DNA of 64,000 nucleotides from CAVTWS01 sp963738445 (GTDB lineage: Bacteria > Actinomycetota > Acidimicrobiia > Acidimicrobiales > SHLQ01). The stretch spans positions 124,001 through 188,000 of the forward strand of contig CAVTWS010000023.1 of assembly GCA_963738445.1 (NCBI GenBank), written 5' to 3'. The notes beneath the pieces were generated by a model, which saw only the letters and a program-made list of their open reading frames with translations, was not told where the DNA came from and searched no databases. This document shows, in pieces, positions 53,393-62,287 of the stretch; the stretch's first letter is position 1; the number at the start of each line of letters is the position of its first letter. The position numbers and the translations under genes were made by a program.

Positions 53393-54304
53393 ATGGACTT
53401 GATCTCGGGGCTGCGGTACGCGGCCCAGAAGAAGGCTGAGGAAGAGGCGGCGGCCGCCGAGGCGGCGGGAGCCGGCGGATCGTCGACGACCGGCGTCGAC
53501 GACCAGGCCGACCACGACGCCGCGTTCTCGCTGGCCGGACGGGTCGCCGTGGTGACGGGCGCGGCCAGCGGCATCGGTCGCCAAGCCGCGTTGACCTTCG
53601 CCCGGGCCGGCGCCGACATCGTGCTGGCCGATGTCAACGCCGACGGCCTGGCGGCCACGGTGGCCCTGATCGAACCGACGGGTCGCCGCTGCATCGTGCA
53701 ACCGACCAACGTGGCCGAGCGAGCCCAGGTCGAAGCTCTGGCCGACTCCGCAGTGGAGGCGTTGGGGCGGGTCGACGTGTGGGCCAACGTCGCCGGCATC
53801 ATCCGGTACTTCCCGATCCTGCAGTCGCAGGAGCACGACGTGCGGGCGATCCTCGACGTCAACCTGCTCGGCGTCTACTGGGGCGTCGCTGCCGCCGGTC
53901 GGGTGATGAGCGCCTCGGGGGGCGGTTCGATCGTCAACATCGCCTCGGCCGGCGGCGACATGCCGGCACCCACCCTGTCGGTCTACGGCATGACCAAGGC
54001 CGCGGTGATGCACCTGACCAAAACCGCCGCGGCCGAGCTCGGACCGGTCGGGGTGCGGGTCAACGCGGTCGCCCCCGGCTTCGTCGAATCGCCCATGACG
54101 GCCATCCACTTCACCGACGCCGACGGCCGCGTCGACCCCGATGCCCGCGCCAAGATCCTGGAATCGCGCGCCTCGGGATCACCGCTCAACCAGACCGGTG
54201 AGGCCAGCGACATCGCCTACGCCATGTTGTACCTCGCCTGTCCGGCGTCACGGTTCATGACCGGCCAGACCCTGCGGCCCAACGGCGGCGTGATCATGCC
54301 CTGA
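53393..54304 (+). CDS. Short-chain dehydrogenase/reductase
   Basis: A 303-residue SDR with an Ala/Glu-rich N-terminal leader of about 45 residues (YAAQKKAEEEAAAAEAAGAG) before the cofactor motif VAVVTGAASGIGRQAALTFA. VWANVAGI replaces the NNAG motif. Ser, Tyr and Lys lie in IVNIASAGGD and VYGMTKAAVMHLTKT, and it ends MTGQTLRPNGGVIMP. The ATG follows 14 bases after the LLM stop, so they form an operon. Confidence 0.87.
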   Translation: MDLISGLRYAAQKKAEEEAAAAEAAGAGGSSTTGVDDQADHDAAFSLAGRVAVVTGAASGIGRQAALTFARAGADIVLADVNADGLAATVALIEPTGRRCIVQPTNVAERAQVEALADSAVEALGRVDVWANVAGIIRYFPILQSQEHDVRAILDVNLLGVYWGVAAAGRVMSASGGGSIVNIASAGGDMPAPTLSVYGMTKAAVMHLTKTAAAELGPVGVRVNAVAPGFVESPMTAIHFTDADGRVDPDARAKILESRASGSPLNQTGEASDIAYAMLYLACPASRFMTGQTLRPNGGVIMP

Positions 54305-54397
54305 GCCCGCACCGGGCGGTCTCGACGGACGCGGCGATGTCACACCCCGTGTCTAGGGTCTGTCGGTGTCACGACCGATCGACCCGCGAGGTGTCCA

Positions 54398-54628
54398 ATG
54401 CCCACGTTCTCGACCACGGCCCCGCCCCCGGTTCCGGATCCCCTGATCATCGATTGCGACGAGTGCGTGATGCAGCACACCGCCACGTGCGACGACTGCG
54501 TCGTCACCTACCTGTGCGGTCGAGATGACCATGACGCCGTCGTGATCGACCTGGCCGACCTGCGGGCGGTCCGCCTGCTGGCCGACGCCGGGCTCGTCCC
54601 GGAGCTGCGCCACCGCCGGGCCCAATGA
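54398..54628 (+). CDS. Small Cys-rich, probably zinc-binding protein
   Basis: A 76-residue protein with IIDCDECVMQHTATCDDCVV and a further Cys five residues on (TYLCGRD): CxxC-x8-CxxC-x5-C. The rest (VVIDLADLRAVRLLADAGLV) is a small helical domain. I recall similar short proteins in many actinobacteria with no known role. A -10-like TAGGGT (54354-54359) lies upstream, and GAGG lies eight bases before the ATG. Confidence 0.7.
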   Translation: MPTFSTTAPPPVPDPLIIDCDECVMQHTATCDDCVVTYLCGRDDHDAVVIDLADLRAVRLLADAGLVPELRHRRAQ

Positions 54629-54641
54629 GCACGCGCATCAA

Positions 54642-54739
54642 CCCTGGTTCATCAGCCCTCGTTCATCAGCCCTCGTTCATCAGCCCTCGTTCGTCGGCCC
54701 AGGATGACCCGCCTTCGCTGATCAGCCCTGGATGATCAG
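54642..54739. repeat. 14-bp minisatellite, seven copies, running into the DUF305 stop
   Basis: Seven consecutive 14-base units (first 54642-54655, last 54726-54739); the second and third are identical and the others differ at a few positions. The stop codon of the DUF305 gene (54736-54738) is inside the last unit. The array fills the whole gap between two convergent genes. Confidence 0.85.
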
Positions 54740-55545
54740 CCGTCGTGGGTGTGGTCCATGGGCCCGGAGTCGTCGGCGACGTATCCCGGCGGGGTGGTGC
54801 TCAACCCGGCCCGTTCACGGTCGGCGGTCATCTCGGCGATCTCGCTGGACTGGATCCGGGCCAGGGCGCCCGCGGTGTCGGCCACCCACTCGTCGTCGGC
54901 CTCGGCCGCCCCGCTCTCGGCCATGGCCACGCCCGCCCGATGATGGTCGATCATCAGGGCGTAGAAGAGCGCATCCGCGTCGGCACCCGTCGCCGCCGTC
55001 AGCGTCGCCAGCTCGTCGGCCGAGGCCAGTCCCGGCATGGCCGCCGGCTCGACCGGAGCACCCATCCACGCCATCGCGACGTCGGGTCGATCGGCGGGAT
55101 CGTGGCCGAGTTGGCCCAGCTTCATCTCCATGAGCCCGATCTCGTACGCCTGGGCCCGGAGGATGTCGCGCGCCCAGCGTTGTGCCGCCGGGTCGGTGCC
55201 GTTGGTGAGCTCGAGGTTGGCCAGCGCGAGGGCCTGCTGATGGTGCGCGGCCATGTCGTACAGGAAGCCGACATCGGCGGACTCCCGGCTGCGGTCGTCG
55301 GTCGCCCCGCGACGACCGAGCGCATACCCGGCGGCACCGGCGAGGAACATCAGCGCGGCGACCGCCACGAGCACCTGCGATCGGGTGCGGGGGAGCACGG
55401 CGCCGACCCCGGCGCCCGGGTGTGCGGCGCCGACCCCGGCGCCCGGGTGTGCGGCGCCGACCCCGGCGCCCGGGTGTGCGGCGCCGACCCCGGCTCCCGG
55501 GTGTGCGGTCTCGGCGGTCGGCTCAGCGGCGTTGTCGTCGTCCAT
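54736..55545 (-). CDS. DUF305 membrane-anchored protein
   Basis: A 269-residue protein. A repetitive cytoplasmic leader of four AHPGAGVGA units precedes one transmembrane helix (about 60-80, VLVAVAALMFLAGAAGYAL). The extracytoplasmic DUF305 four-helix domain has two His pairs: FLYDMAAHHQQALALANLEL and LMIDHHRAGVAMAESGAAEA. In this family such His motifs bind metal, often copper. The tail ends DHTHDG. The ATG has GGAGG five bases upstream. The repeat-coded leader is an unusual addition. Confidence 0.87.
   Translation of the reverse strand: MDDDNAAEPTAETAHPGAGVGAAHPGAGVGAAHPGAGVGAAHPGAGVGAVLPRTRSQVLVAVAALMFLAGAAGYALGRRGATDDRSRESADVGFLYDMAAHHQQALALANLELTNGTDPAAQRWARDILRAQAYEIGLMEMKLGQLGHDPADRPDVAMAWMGAPVEPAAMPGLASADELATLTAATGADADALFYALMIDHHRAGVAMAESGAAEADDEWVADTAGALARIQSSEIAEMTADRERAGLSTTPPGYVADDSGPMDHTHDG
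55398..55505 (-). repeat. 27-bp tandem repeat, four copies, in the DUF305 gene
   Basis: Units 55398-55424, 55425-55451, 55452-55478 (identical) and 55479-55505 (one change). Each encodes the nonapeptide AHPGAGVGA in frame, just before the membrane helix. Confidence 0.9.
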
Positions 55546-55596
55546 CGGGTCCTCCCGGCGTGGTGCCACGCTCATCACCGAGCATGATGGACCACG

Positions 55597-56733
55597 ATGC
55601 GTGATGACCATGCCGGCCTGCGCCGTGATGACCATGCCGGCCTGCGCGAGGCCCTCGTCGAGATCGGGCGGGCCCACGGTCTCGACACCGTCGGCGTGTG
55701 CTCGGCGCAACCGCTCGAAACGACCCGCGTCCACCTGGAGACTCGTCGGGCCCGGAAACTCCATGCCGGGATGGCGTTCACCTATCGCAACCCGGAGCGA
55801 TCGACCACACCGACGCGGATCCTGCCCAATGCCCGGGCGATCGTCGTCGGGGCCCGTTCCTACGCCCGCGAGCCGGCCGACGAGGTTGTCGTACCGGCGG
55901 ATCCGGCGGGGCGGGCGAGGGTCGCGGCCTACGCCTGGCACGACCACTACGCCGATCTCCGGCTCGGCCTGGAGGCCGTGGCGGAACGCCTCCGGGCCGA
56001 CGGCTGGCGGGCGGTCGTGGTCTCCGACGACAACGCCCTGGTCGATCGGGCCGTCGCCCATCGCGCCGGCCTCGGCTGGTACGGCAAGAACACGACCTTG
56101 CTGGTGCCCGGGCGCGGGTCTCGGGTGGTGCTGGGGTCCGTCGTGACCGACGCGCCGCTGCCGGCCACCGATCAGGCCGAGCCCGATCGGTGCGGCCCGT
56201 GCCGCCGCTGCCTCGACGCCTGCCCAACGGGGGCCTTCGCCGCCCCGGGAGTGCTCGACGCCCGCCGGTGCCTGGCGTGGTTGGTGCAGCAGGCCGGCAT
56301 CTTCCCGGTCGAATACCGGGAGGCGCTCGGCGATCGGCTCTACGGCTGCGACGACTGTCAGGACGTGTGCCCGGTCAATCGCCCGGCGAACGAGCGTCGC
56401 ACCCCCGCGGAGCCTGATGCCGAGCCGTTCGTTCCGGTGGCCGAGCTGCTGGAGGCGTCTGACGCGGTGCTGCTGGAACGGTTCGGCCGCTGGTACATCC
56501 CCGACCGTGACCCGGCCTACCTGCGCCGCAACGCGCTCGTGGTGCTGGCCAACGTCGGCGACGGTCGCCACCCACGGGTGGCTGCGCTCCTGGTCGCCGC
56601 GCTTGGGGACGCCCGGCCGGTCGTCCGGGCGCACGCGGTGTGGGCGGCCCGCCGCCTCGGGCGCGACGATCTGCTGGTTCAGGTCGTGCACGACCGCCAT
56701 CCCGAGGTGCGAGCGGAGCTCGATCGTCCGTGA
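55597..56733 (+). CDS. queG: Epoxyqueuosine reductase
   Basis: A 378-residue cobalamin- and Fe-S-dependent enzyme that makes the last step of queuosine in tRNA. The catalytic domain is present (DTVGVCSAQPLETTRVHLET, LVDRAVAHRAGLGWYGKNTT). Two 4Fe-4S motifs follow: RCGPCRRCLDACPTGAFAAP and CDDCQDVCPVNRP. The C-terminal HEAT-like region is HPRVAALLVAALGDARPVVR. The N-terminus carries a duplication: a 24-base unit occurs twice (55600-55623, 55624-55647), giving RDDHAGLR twice directly after the first Met. The stop overlaps the next start (GTGA). No other que genes are in the window. Confidence 0.93.
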   Translation: MRDDHAGLRRDDHAGLREALVEIGRAHGLDTVGVCSAQPLETTRVHLETRRARKLHAGMAFTYRNPERSTTPTRILPNARAIVVGARSYAREPADEVVVPADPAGRARVAAYAWHDHYADLRLGLEAVAERLRADGWRAVVVSDDNALVDRAVAHRAGLGWYGKNTTLLVPGRGSRVVLGSVVTDAPLPATDQAEPDRCGPCRRCLDACPTGAFAAPGVLDARRCLAWLVQQAGIFPVEYREALGDRLYGCDDCQDVCPVNRPANERRTPAEPDAEPFVPVAELLEASDAVLLERFGRWYIPDRDPAYLRRNALVVLANVGDGRHPRVAALLVAALGDARPVVRAHAVWAARRLGRDDLLVQVVHDRHPEVRAELDRP

Positions 56734-57905
56734 CCCGACATCTCCTGGTGACCAACGACTACCCCCCCAAGCTGGGCGGCATCCAGTCCTACCTGTGGGA
56801 GCTGTGGCGCCGCCTTCCGCCCGACGACGTCGTCGTCTACACGACTCCGTACGCCGGCACGGATGCGTTCGACCTCGCCCAGGACCACGCCATCATCCGG
56901 TCCCGGGAGAAGTGGCTGGCCCCGTATCCGTGGCTGCCGCGTCGCATCGACGAGGTGGCACGCCGTTGCGGCGCCGAGTTCGTCGTGCTCGACCCCGCCG
57001 TCCCTCTGGGCCTCATCGGTCCTCACCTGGAGCTGCCGTACGCGGTCGTGCTCCACGGGGCCGAGGTGACGGTTCCGGGCCGTCTGCCCGGGGCCCGCTG
57101 GGGGCTGGCCAGGGTGCTCAACGGCGCGCAGCTCGTGATCGCCGCCGGAAGCTACCCGGCCCGGGAGGGCGAGCGTGCCGCTGGTCGCGAGCTCCCCACC
57201 GTGATCGTGCCGCCGGGGGTCGACCCCGATCGGTTCGTTCCCCTGACCGTCACCGGCCGGGTCGCCGCTCGTCGCCGGCTCGGTCTGCCGGTCGAGGGGC
57301 CGCTCGTGGTGAGCGTCAGCCGCCTCGTGCCTCGGAAGGGGATGGACACGCTGATCCGGGCTGCGGCCCTCCTGAGGGTCGAGATGCCCGATCTGTGTGT
57401 CGCCATCGCCGGGTCCGGCCGGGATCGCGGGCGCCTCGAACGACTCATCGTGCACGAACAGGCGCCCGTTCGGCTGCTCGGCCGGGTGGCCGACGACGAT
57501 CTCCCGGCGCTGTACGGCTGTGGCGACGTGTTCGCCATGTTGTGCCGCAACCGTTGGGGAGGGCTCGAGCAGGAGGGCTTCGGCATCGTGTTCGTCGAGG
57601 CCGCGGCGGCCGGAGTGCCGCAAGTGGCCGGCGCCAGCGGGGGCGCGGCCGAGGCGGTCGAACATGGCGGAACCGGACTCGTGATCGACGACAGCTCGGA
57701 CCCGGTGGCGGTGGCCGACGGGCTTCGCCGCATCCTCGCCGACGACGATCGGCGAGCGGAGATGGGCGCCCGCTCGCGGCAACGGGCCGAGGAGGAGTTC
57801 GGGTACGACGTGTTGGCCGGGCGTCTGGGCGACGCCCTGAATCACCTTTCAGCTCCGAACTCGAACCGAGAGGGCTCCGATCGACGAGACTCCCACCGTG
57901 GATGA
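56730..57905 (+). CDS. GT4 glycosyltransferase, PimB-like
   Basis: A 391-residue GT-B glycosyltransferase. The N-terminal loop LVTNDYPPKLGGIQSYLWEL, acceptor-side VVLHGAEVTVPG, and C-terminal donor site VVSVSRLVPRKGMDTLI and EQEGFGIVFVEAAAAGVPQV (E-x7-E) are the marks of PimB'/MgtA mannosyltransferases that build phosphatidylinositol mannosides. Assignment to PimB' is likely but another GT4 role is possible. The GTG is coupled to queG by overlap. Confidence 0.85.
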   Translation: MTRHLLVTNDYPPKLGGIQSYLWELWRRLPPDDVVVYTTPYAGTDAFDLAQDHAIIRSREKWLAPYPWLPRRIDEVARRCGAEFVVLDPAVPLGLIGPHLELPYAVVLHGAEVTVPGRLPGARWGLARVLNGAQLVIAAGSYPAREGERAAGRELPTVIVPPGVDPDRFVPLTVTGRVAARRRLGLPVEGPLVVSVSRLVPRKGMDTLIRAAALLRVEMPDLCVAIAGSGRDRGRLERLIVHEQAPVRLLGRVADDDLPALYGCGDVFAMLCRNRWGGLEQEGFGIVFVEAAAAGVPQVAGASGGAAEAVEHGGTGLVIDDSSDPVAVADGLRRILADDDRRAEMGARSRQRAEEEFGYDVLAGRLGDALNHLSAPNSNREGSDRRDSHRG

Positions 57906-58434
57906 CGACCAACTCGACGATGGCACCGCGGTCGCCTCCGTCGTGGGCCGCGACACGCTGCTCAGGCTCGATTGGATCGGCACGATCGCCTTCGCCGTCA
58001 CGGCCGTGGCCGCCACGATCGCGCCGGACGAGCCGGTGGTGTGGGTACCGGCCGTGACCGTGGCGCTTGTGCTGTTCGGTGCCGGATGCGTCGCCTTTCT
58101 CCTGGCCTTTGCCCGGGCGGTGGAGCGCAGCCGCTTCGAGGCGATCGGGATCGGCGGGCTCTACTTCCTGGCCGGGACCGCTCCCGACCACCTCCGTCGA
58201 GGGTTCCGGACGGCGTTGGCGGTGCAGGTCGTCGTCGGTCTCGTCACGGCGTCGATCCGGGTGTTCACCTCGTTGGCGTTCGGCGTGCTCGTGCCCATGT
58301 GGGGGCTCGGCCTGGCCGGGTTGTGGGCGGCCCGCTTCGGGGTGTTCGACAGCCGTACCCCCGAACCCAAGGGCGGCCGCTCCGCCACCCAGGGGCGGGG
58401 CCGCGGCTCCTCCCGCAACGCTCCCGACGCCTAG
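57898..58434 (+). CDS. Membrane protein of unknown function
   Basis: A 178-residue protein with four hydrophobic segments (WIGTIAFAVTAVAATIA, AVTVALVLFGAGCVAFLLAF, TALAVQVVVGLVTASI, AFGVLVPMWGLGLAGLWAA) and a basic, Gly/Ser/Arg-rich tail. ERSRFEAIGIGGLYFLAGTA between helices 2 and 3 is a conserved-looking cytoplasmic loop. The GTG overlaps the glycosyltransferase end by eight bases, so it is the third gene of the queG operon. Family not recognised. Confidence 0.7.
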   Translation: MDDDQLDDGTAVASVVGRDTLLRLDWIGTIAFAVTAVAATIAPDEPVVWVPAVTVALVLFGAGCVAFLLAFARAVERSRFEAIGIGGLYFLAGTAPDHLRRGFRTALAVQVVVGLVTASIRVFTSLAFGVLVPMWGLGLAGLWAARFGVFDSRTPEPKGGRSATQGRGRGSSRNAPDA

Positions 58435-58892
58435 ATGTTCAGTTCCAAGGATTCGCTCGCTCCGCGCGATCATCCACCACATGACTCGCGAGGGTGTCCA
58501 AGATCAGCGCTTGAACAGCCCCGGATCCCGTGACTCGAAAACATGGATCGCTGGACGCCGTTCGCCCTCATGGGGCACGCTCTCGGGAGGCCGAGGACCG
58601 CTCGTCGTCCAGGTGCTGAGGGCGTCGAGTTGATCGGTGGCCCGGAGCGGCGAAACCGATCATCGACATTCAAGTGAGCGTCGCGGACGCCGACGACGAG
58701 GACGCGTACCTGCCGGCCTTCGTCGCTGCGGGGCATGTGCTACGGGTGCGAGCGTCGGGTCATCGGATGCTTCGTACGCCCCATCTTGGTGTGCACGTTG
58801 CATGTGTGCGGGGCTGGTAGCGAGTGGGAACGCCGGCACCTCGTAGTCAGGGACTGGTGCGCAGCAGCGACTCGGACCGTGACTTGTACTCG
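58435..58892. other. Gap without a supported gene
   Basis: About 460 bases, somewhat lower in GC than the surroundings. Short frames exist on both strands but none resembles a protein family or has a start signal. It continues into a small ORF and a DinB-like fragment, so the region looks like decayed DNA. Confidence 0.5.
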
Positions 58893-59027
58893 ATGACGAA
58901 GAAGCGCGTGGCCGAGGAGTCGAGGGCGACGATGAACAACTACTCGGACGCGAAGACCGCGGCGATCGACGTGATCATGCGACGGGCGGCCGATGCCCGG
59001 GCGCGACATTCGGCGCAAGGCGGGTAG
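58893..59027 (+). CDS. Small hypothetical ORF of 44 residues
   Basis: The frame MTKKRVAEESRATMNNYSDA, then KTAAIDVIMRRAADARAR, is helical and charged and ends four bases before the ATG of the DinB-like fragment. It could be a small protein or the tail of a lost gene. No clear ribosome-binding site. Confidence 0.3.
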   Translation: MTKKRVAEESRATMNNYSDAKTAAIDVIMRRAADARARHSAQGG

Positions 59028-59031
59028 GCGC

Positions 59032-59145
59032 ATGTACGCAGCGACGGAGCGGGCGGGTCTGTGCGAGTTCCTCGCCTTGCAGCGCGACGCGCTGATCGAG
59101 ACGCTCGATGGTGTCTCGGAACGGGTTCCGGCTGGGCGACGATGA
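59032..59145 (+). pseudogene. N-terminal fragment of a DinB/DUF664-type protein
   Basis: The 37-residue frame MYAATERAGLCEFLALQRDA, LIETLDGVSERVPAGRR matches the first helix of DinB-superfamily proteins (xxERxxLxxFLxxQRxxLlxxLxGl). The rest of the four-helix domain, with the metal-binding His residues, is missing; the next 267 bases contain no continuation. Confidence 0.45.
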
Positions 59146-59412
59146 CACGATCGGAAGTGTCATCGCCGACTACCGGCTGCATTGCGGTGTCGCACAAGAT
59201 CATCCGCGAGACGATCGACCGCAGTCGAACCTGACCGAAGGTCTTGCATTGGAGCGCCACCAGAACGTCGTCGAGGTCGCTTCGTCGTCACAGGGAGCCC
59301 GTACATCGACTGTGATCGACGAGGCCGAAGTCCCGCAATCGCCGTTCTCCGTTCGCACGATGCCCGTCAACGCGATCTGGGCAAGCGACCGCCGCTGCCT
59401 GGCGTGCGGCGT

Positions 59413-60606
59413 TCAGGGGCCGTGGCGGGTGATGGGGGTGGGTGGCGGGATGGTGCGGTCGAGGGTGCCGTTGGGGCGGTGCAGGGTGAGGGTGCGGTCG
59501 GAGGCCATGGTGAGGGTCCAGCCGCCGTGGTGGATCTTGTGGTGCCATTCGAAGCTGACGGGCACGAGGTTGTCCAGCCGGGTCTCACCACCCGCCTCGA
59601 CCGGGACCAGGTGGTGGATCTCACACCCGGCGAACGGTGTTGTGCCGTCGATCGGGCACGTCCGATGCAAGGCCCGCAACGCCAGGCGTTGGTCACGCGT
59701 CGCGGTGCGGGACTCGAAGGTGACCCAGACGGGTCGGCCGGTGGGGTCGAGGTGCAGGCGGTGGTGGTCGGCGTCACACATCAACCGGCCCAGATCGCCG
59801 ACGTCGACGGGGTGACCGTCCCACGTCTCGGCCACCGTCGCCTCATGGGGTCCGTGGCTGGTGGTGTGGTGGTCGACGATGATCCCGATCGGCATCCTCG
59901 GGATGGGGAGGGCGTCGGTGGTGCCGGTGACGAGTTGATGCAACGCCGCTGCCCGATGATTCGCCGTGACCGCGTCGTCACCGGCGAGTTGACGGGCGAC
60001 CGTGTCGACGCGGGTGGACATGGCGCGGCCGCGTTCGGGGTCGATGTCGCCACGGATGCCCCACATGCCGTTACGGCCCGGCGTGATCGACAGCGCCGAC
60101 GCGGCCCGCTGCTGTTCTACGAGCGTCTCGGCATCTCCGGCCCTGATTTGGTGAACCCGGTCCCGCAACAAAGCGGCGAACATGTCGGGGCGGGTATCAC
60201 GGGCTCGTTGCGCCAGGCCACGGTCATCGCCCGCCAACCGGGCCTTCTGATCCGCGTTCAAACCGCGCACCGCGGTGGCCACCGCGGCGACGTTCTCCGG
60301 GTGCGCCGTCCCGGACTGCGCCGCGTCGGCGACCGCCGGGAACGCCGTCAACGCCGCTGCCTGATCAGCCTGGTGCTTGGCGGCCCGTTTCGACACCGCC
60401 CCACAAGCGGACAGCGTCTCCTGCACCGCCGGCCCCGAACCGCTCGTTTCCAACGCCACCGCCGCGGCGGCGATCCGGTGTCGGTGACCGCCCAGGGCCC
60501 GCTCGACGCGCACCACCGCCCGCACCAACTCTCGCAACCCCGCCGCATCACACAACGACGGATCAGTCGCTTCGAGCACACGCTCCGCTTCGGCCATCAC
60601 TCCCAT
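59413..60606 (-). CDS. HNH endonuclease with DUF222 domain
   Basis: A 397-residue protein. The N-terminal DUF222 helical domain (RELVRAVVRVERALGGHRHR, AALTAFPAVADAAQSGTAHP) is followed by a C-terminal HNH site: RTCPIDGTTPFAGCEIHHLV, TRLDNLVPVSFEWHHKIHHG. The CxxD/C zinc-type pair and the His residues are kept. These proteins occur in many copies in actinobacteria and are linked to 13E12-type repeats. The ATG at 60606 is chosen because TAAGGT lies seven bases before it on the minus strand. Confidence 0.9.
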   Translation of the reverse strand: MGVMAEAERVLEATDPSLCDAAGLRELVRAVVRVERALGGHRHRIAAAAVALETSGSGPAVQETLSACGAVSKRAAKHQADQAAALTAFPAVADAAQSGTAHPENVAAVATAVRGLNADQKARLAGDDRGLAQRARDTRPDMFAALLRDRVHQIRAGDAETLVEQQRAASALSITPGRNGMWGIRGDIDPERGRAMSTRVDTVARQLAGDDAVTANHRAAALHQLVTGTTDALPIPRMPIGIIVDHHTTSHGPHEATVAETWDGHPVDVGDLGRLMCDADHHRLHLDPTGRPVWVTFESRTATRDQRLALRALHRTCPIDGTTPFAGCEIHHLVPVEAGGETRLDNLVPVSFEWHHKIHHGGWTLTMASDRTLTLHRPNGTLDRTIPPPTPITRHGP

Positions 60607-60613
60607 GTACGAA

Positions 60614-60619
60614 ACCTTA
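60614..60619 (-). promoter_or_regulatory. Probable -10 box, leaderless start at 60606
   Basis: Reads TAAGGT on the minus strand, seven bases before the ATG of the HNH gene. Confidence 0.4.
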
Positions 60620-60733
60620 CGAAGAGGGTGTGACACTCACCGACAGCACACACCACACCGCAGAACGTGGCAGAAGCCGGCGGGGTCAGGGCTGGACAGG
60701 CGGCCACGACGCCGGAGCCTTGGATGTGCCGGT

Positions 60734-62287
60734 CTAGATCGGGGTGCAGATGTCGGCCATCCAGCGGACGATGTGATCGGCGAAGGCTCGGCGGCCGGCC
60801 TGGTTCAGGTGGACATCGTCGTCGTCGACGAACCAGTCGCCGTCCGCGCCGTCCGGCCGATGATGGGTGGATGATTCGTCGGCCCAGTCCGTGACTCGAA
60901 CGTTCGGGAACTCCTGGCCGACCTCTCGAAGCAGGTCGTTCACCTCGATGGCGGCGTCGGTGAAGGCCTCACCGACACCCAGGAGCGGGGTCGGGACGGT
61001 GCTGGCGCCGGTCAGTAGCACGCACGGCACGGTGGCGAGCGTCTCGAGCCCCTCACGGACTGCGGACGCGGTCGACGCGGCCAGTAGCCGACGTTCCTCG
61101 GCGGTCTGGGCGAGCCCCCGGAGGAGCGCGTCGTTGGTGCCGAGGGCCACGACGGCGACCGACGGTCGGATGCCGGCGACTCCCCGGAGCTCGTCTCGGG
61201 CGCCGGACGATTCGATCGTCGGGTCGCGGAGCCAGGTCCCTCCCGATCCGCCGATGACGACCCATGAGCGCTCGACCGTGCTGAAGTCGTCCTGGAGATG
61301 GAGATCGCTCTTGAGGTTGGCGGTGTTGCTGTCACCGACCAGGGCCACGCTTCGTAGTGCGTCGGAGCCGAGCGCGTCGAGGATCAGGGCGCAGCCGCCT
61401 TCGGGCGGCCGCGCGATGACCTGTCGGGAAAGGAGCGCGAGGTCGAACCGTCCGAGCGAATCCGGCTCCGCGGGCACCGGCTCGAGGTCCGGTTGGTCGG
61501 TCGTGAACGTCCAGGTTCCACCGCCGGTGGAGGTCGAGAGGATGTCGATCTGGAAGCCCTGAATGGTTCGTCGTGCGCCGTACTCGAGGGTCCAGGTCCG
61601 GCGGGGACCGTGGCTCGCCGGTTCCTCGCAGGTGGAGGAGCGGACGCGGGCCTCCGCGCTCTCCGCGCATTCGATCGTGTCGTCGAGCGGTGGGATCGAC
61701 GTGCCCGACGAGGTGATGTCGTAACGGACGAGTTGGCCGTCGGAGTTGGGTTCGATGTCGGGGCCGTCCCACCCTCGCTCCACGACGCAGTCCCGCCAGG
61801 CCAGGTACCCGAAGTTCTGCGCTTCGATCTGTTGGGTGTCGAGTCCGGCCTGGTGGACGCGGGCCCGGTCGATGGCGTCGACGATCGCTGACGATCGGGC
61901 ACAGCCGGCGATCGCCTGGGCGTAGCTGGGATCGGTCAGTTGGATGCTCGATGTGGGGGCGCTGGTGGGGCCACCGACGATGGCGCTCCGAGCTTCGTCG
62001 AGGCACGATTCGAACCCTCGCAACGCGTTCAGCACCGATGTGTCGATCGGATCCACCGGCGGCGGCGCAGGCGTGGAGGCCGCCGACGGCGGCGCAGGCG
62101 TGGAGCTCGTCGGAGTGCCGGGGCCCGAGGCGAACTCGGCCGGCGGCCCTGCGGGTGCTGCGCTGCACGCCGCCGCGAGCACCAACACCGCGCCGGTCGC
62201 GGCGACGAACCGTCCGCCCCAACGACGTGCCGGTCGGGTCGTGCGGAGGAGGCGCGGGGCGTCATTCACGTCGTGGCCTCCGCTCAT
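60734..62287 (-). CDS. Lipoprotein with C-terminal SGNH-hydrolase domain
   Basis: A 517-residue exported protein. The signal FVAATGAVLVLAAACSAAPA carries a lipobox (LAAAC). A Pro/Ser/Thr-rich spacer leads to a middle domain with several Cys residues (FESCLDEARS, AIAGCARSS, WRDCVVERGW). The C-terminal SGNH domain shows block I VALVGDSNTANLKSDL, block III VALGTNDALLRG and block V DDDVHLNQAGRRAFADHIVR. It resembles acyl-esterase domains that modify cell-surface polymers. A start a few codons later is possible. Confidence 0.82.
   Translation of the reverse strand: MSGGHDVNDAPRLLRTTRPARRWGGRFVAATGAVLVLAAACSAAPAGPPAEFASGPGTPTSSTPAPPSAASTPAPPPVDPIDTSVLNALRGFESCLDEARSAIVGGPTSAPTSSIQLTDPSYAQAIAGCARSSAIVDAIDRARVHQAGLDTQQIEAQNFGYLAWRDCVVERGWDGPDIEPNSDGQLVRYDITSSGTSIPPLDDTIECAESAEARVRSSTCEEPASHGPRRTWTLEYGARRTIQGFQIDILSTSTGGGTWTFTTDQPDLEPVPAEPDSLGRFDLALLSRQVIARPPEGGCALILDALGSDALRSVALVGDSNTANLKSDLHLQDDFSTVERSWVVIGGSGGTWLRDPTIESSGARDELRGVAGIRPSVAVVALGTNDALLRGLAQTAEERRLLAASTASAVREGLETLATVPCVLLTGASTVPTPLLGVGEAFTDAAIEVNDLLREVGQEFPNVRVTDWADESSTHHRPDGADGDWFVDDDDVHLNQAGRRAFADHIVRWMADICTPI

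Noticed and set aside
54642..54739. Seven-copy repeat as a possible CRISPR array
   Set aside because: Units are 14 bases and directly adjacent with no spacers; no cas genes are present.
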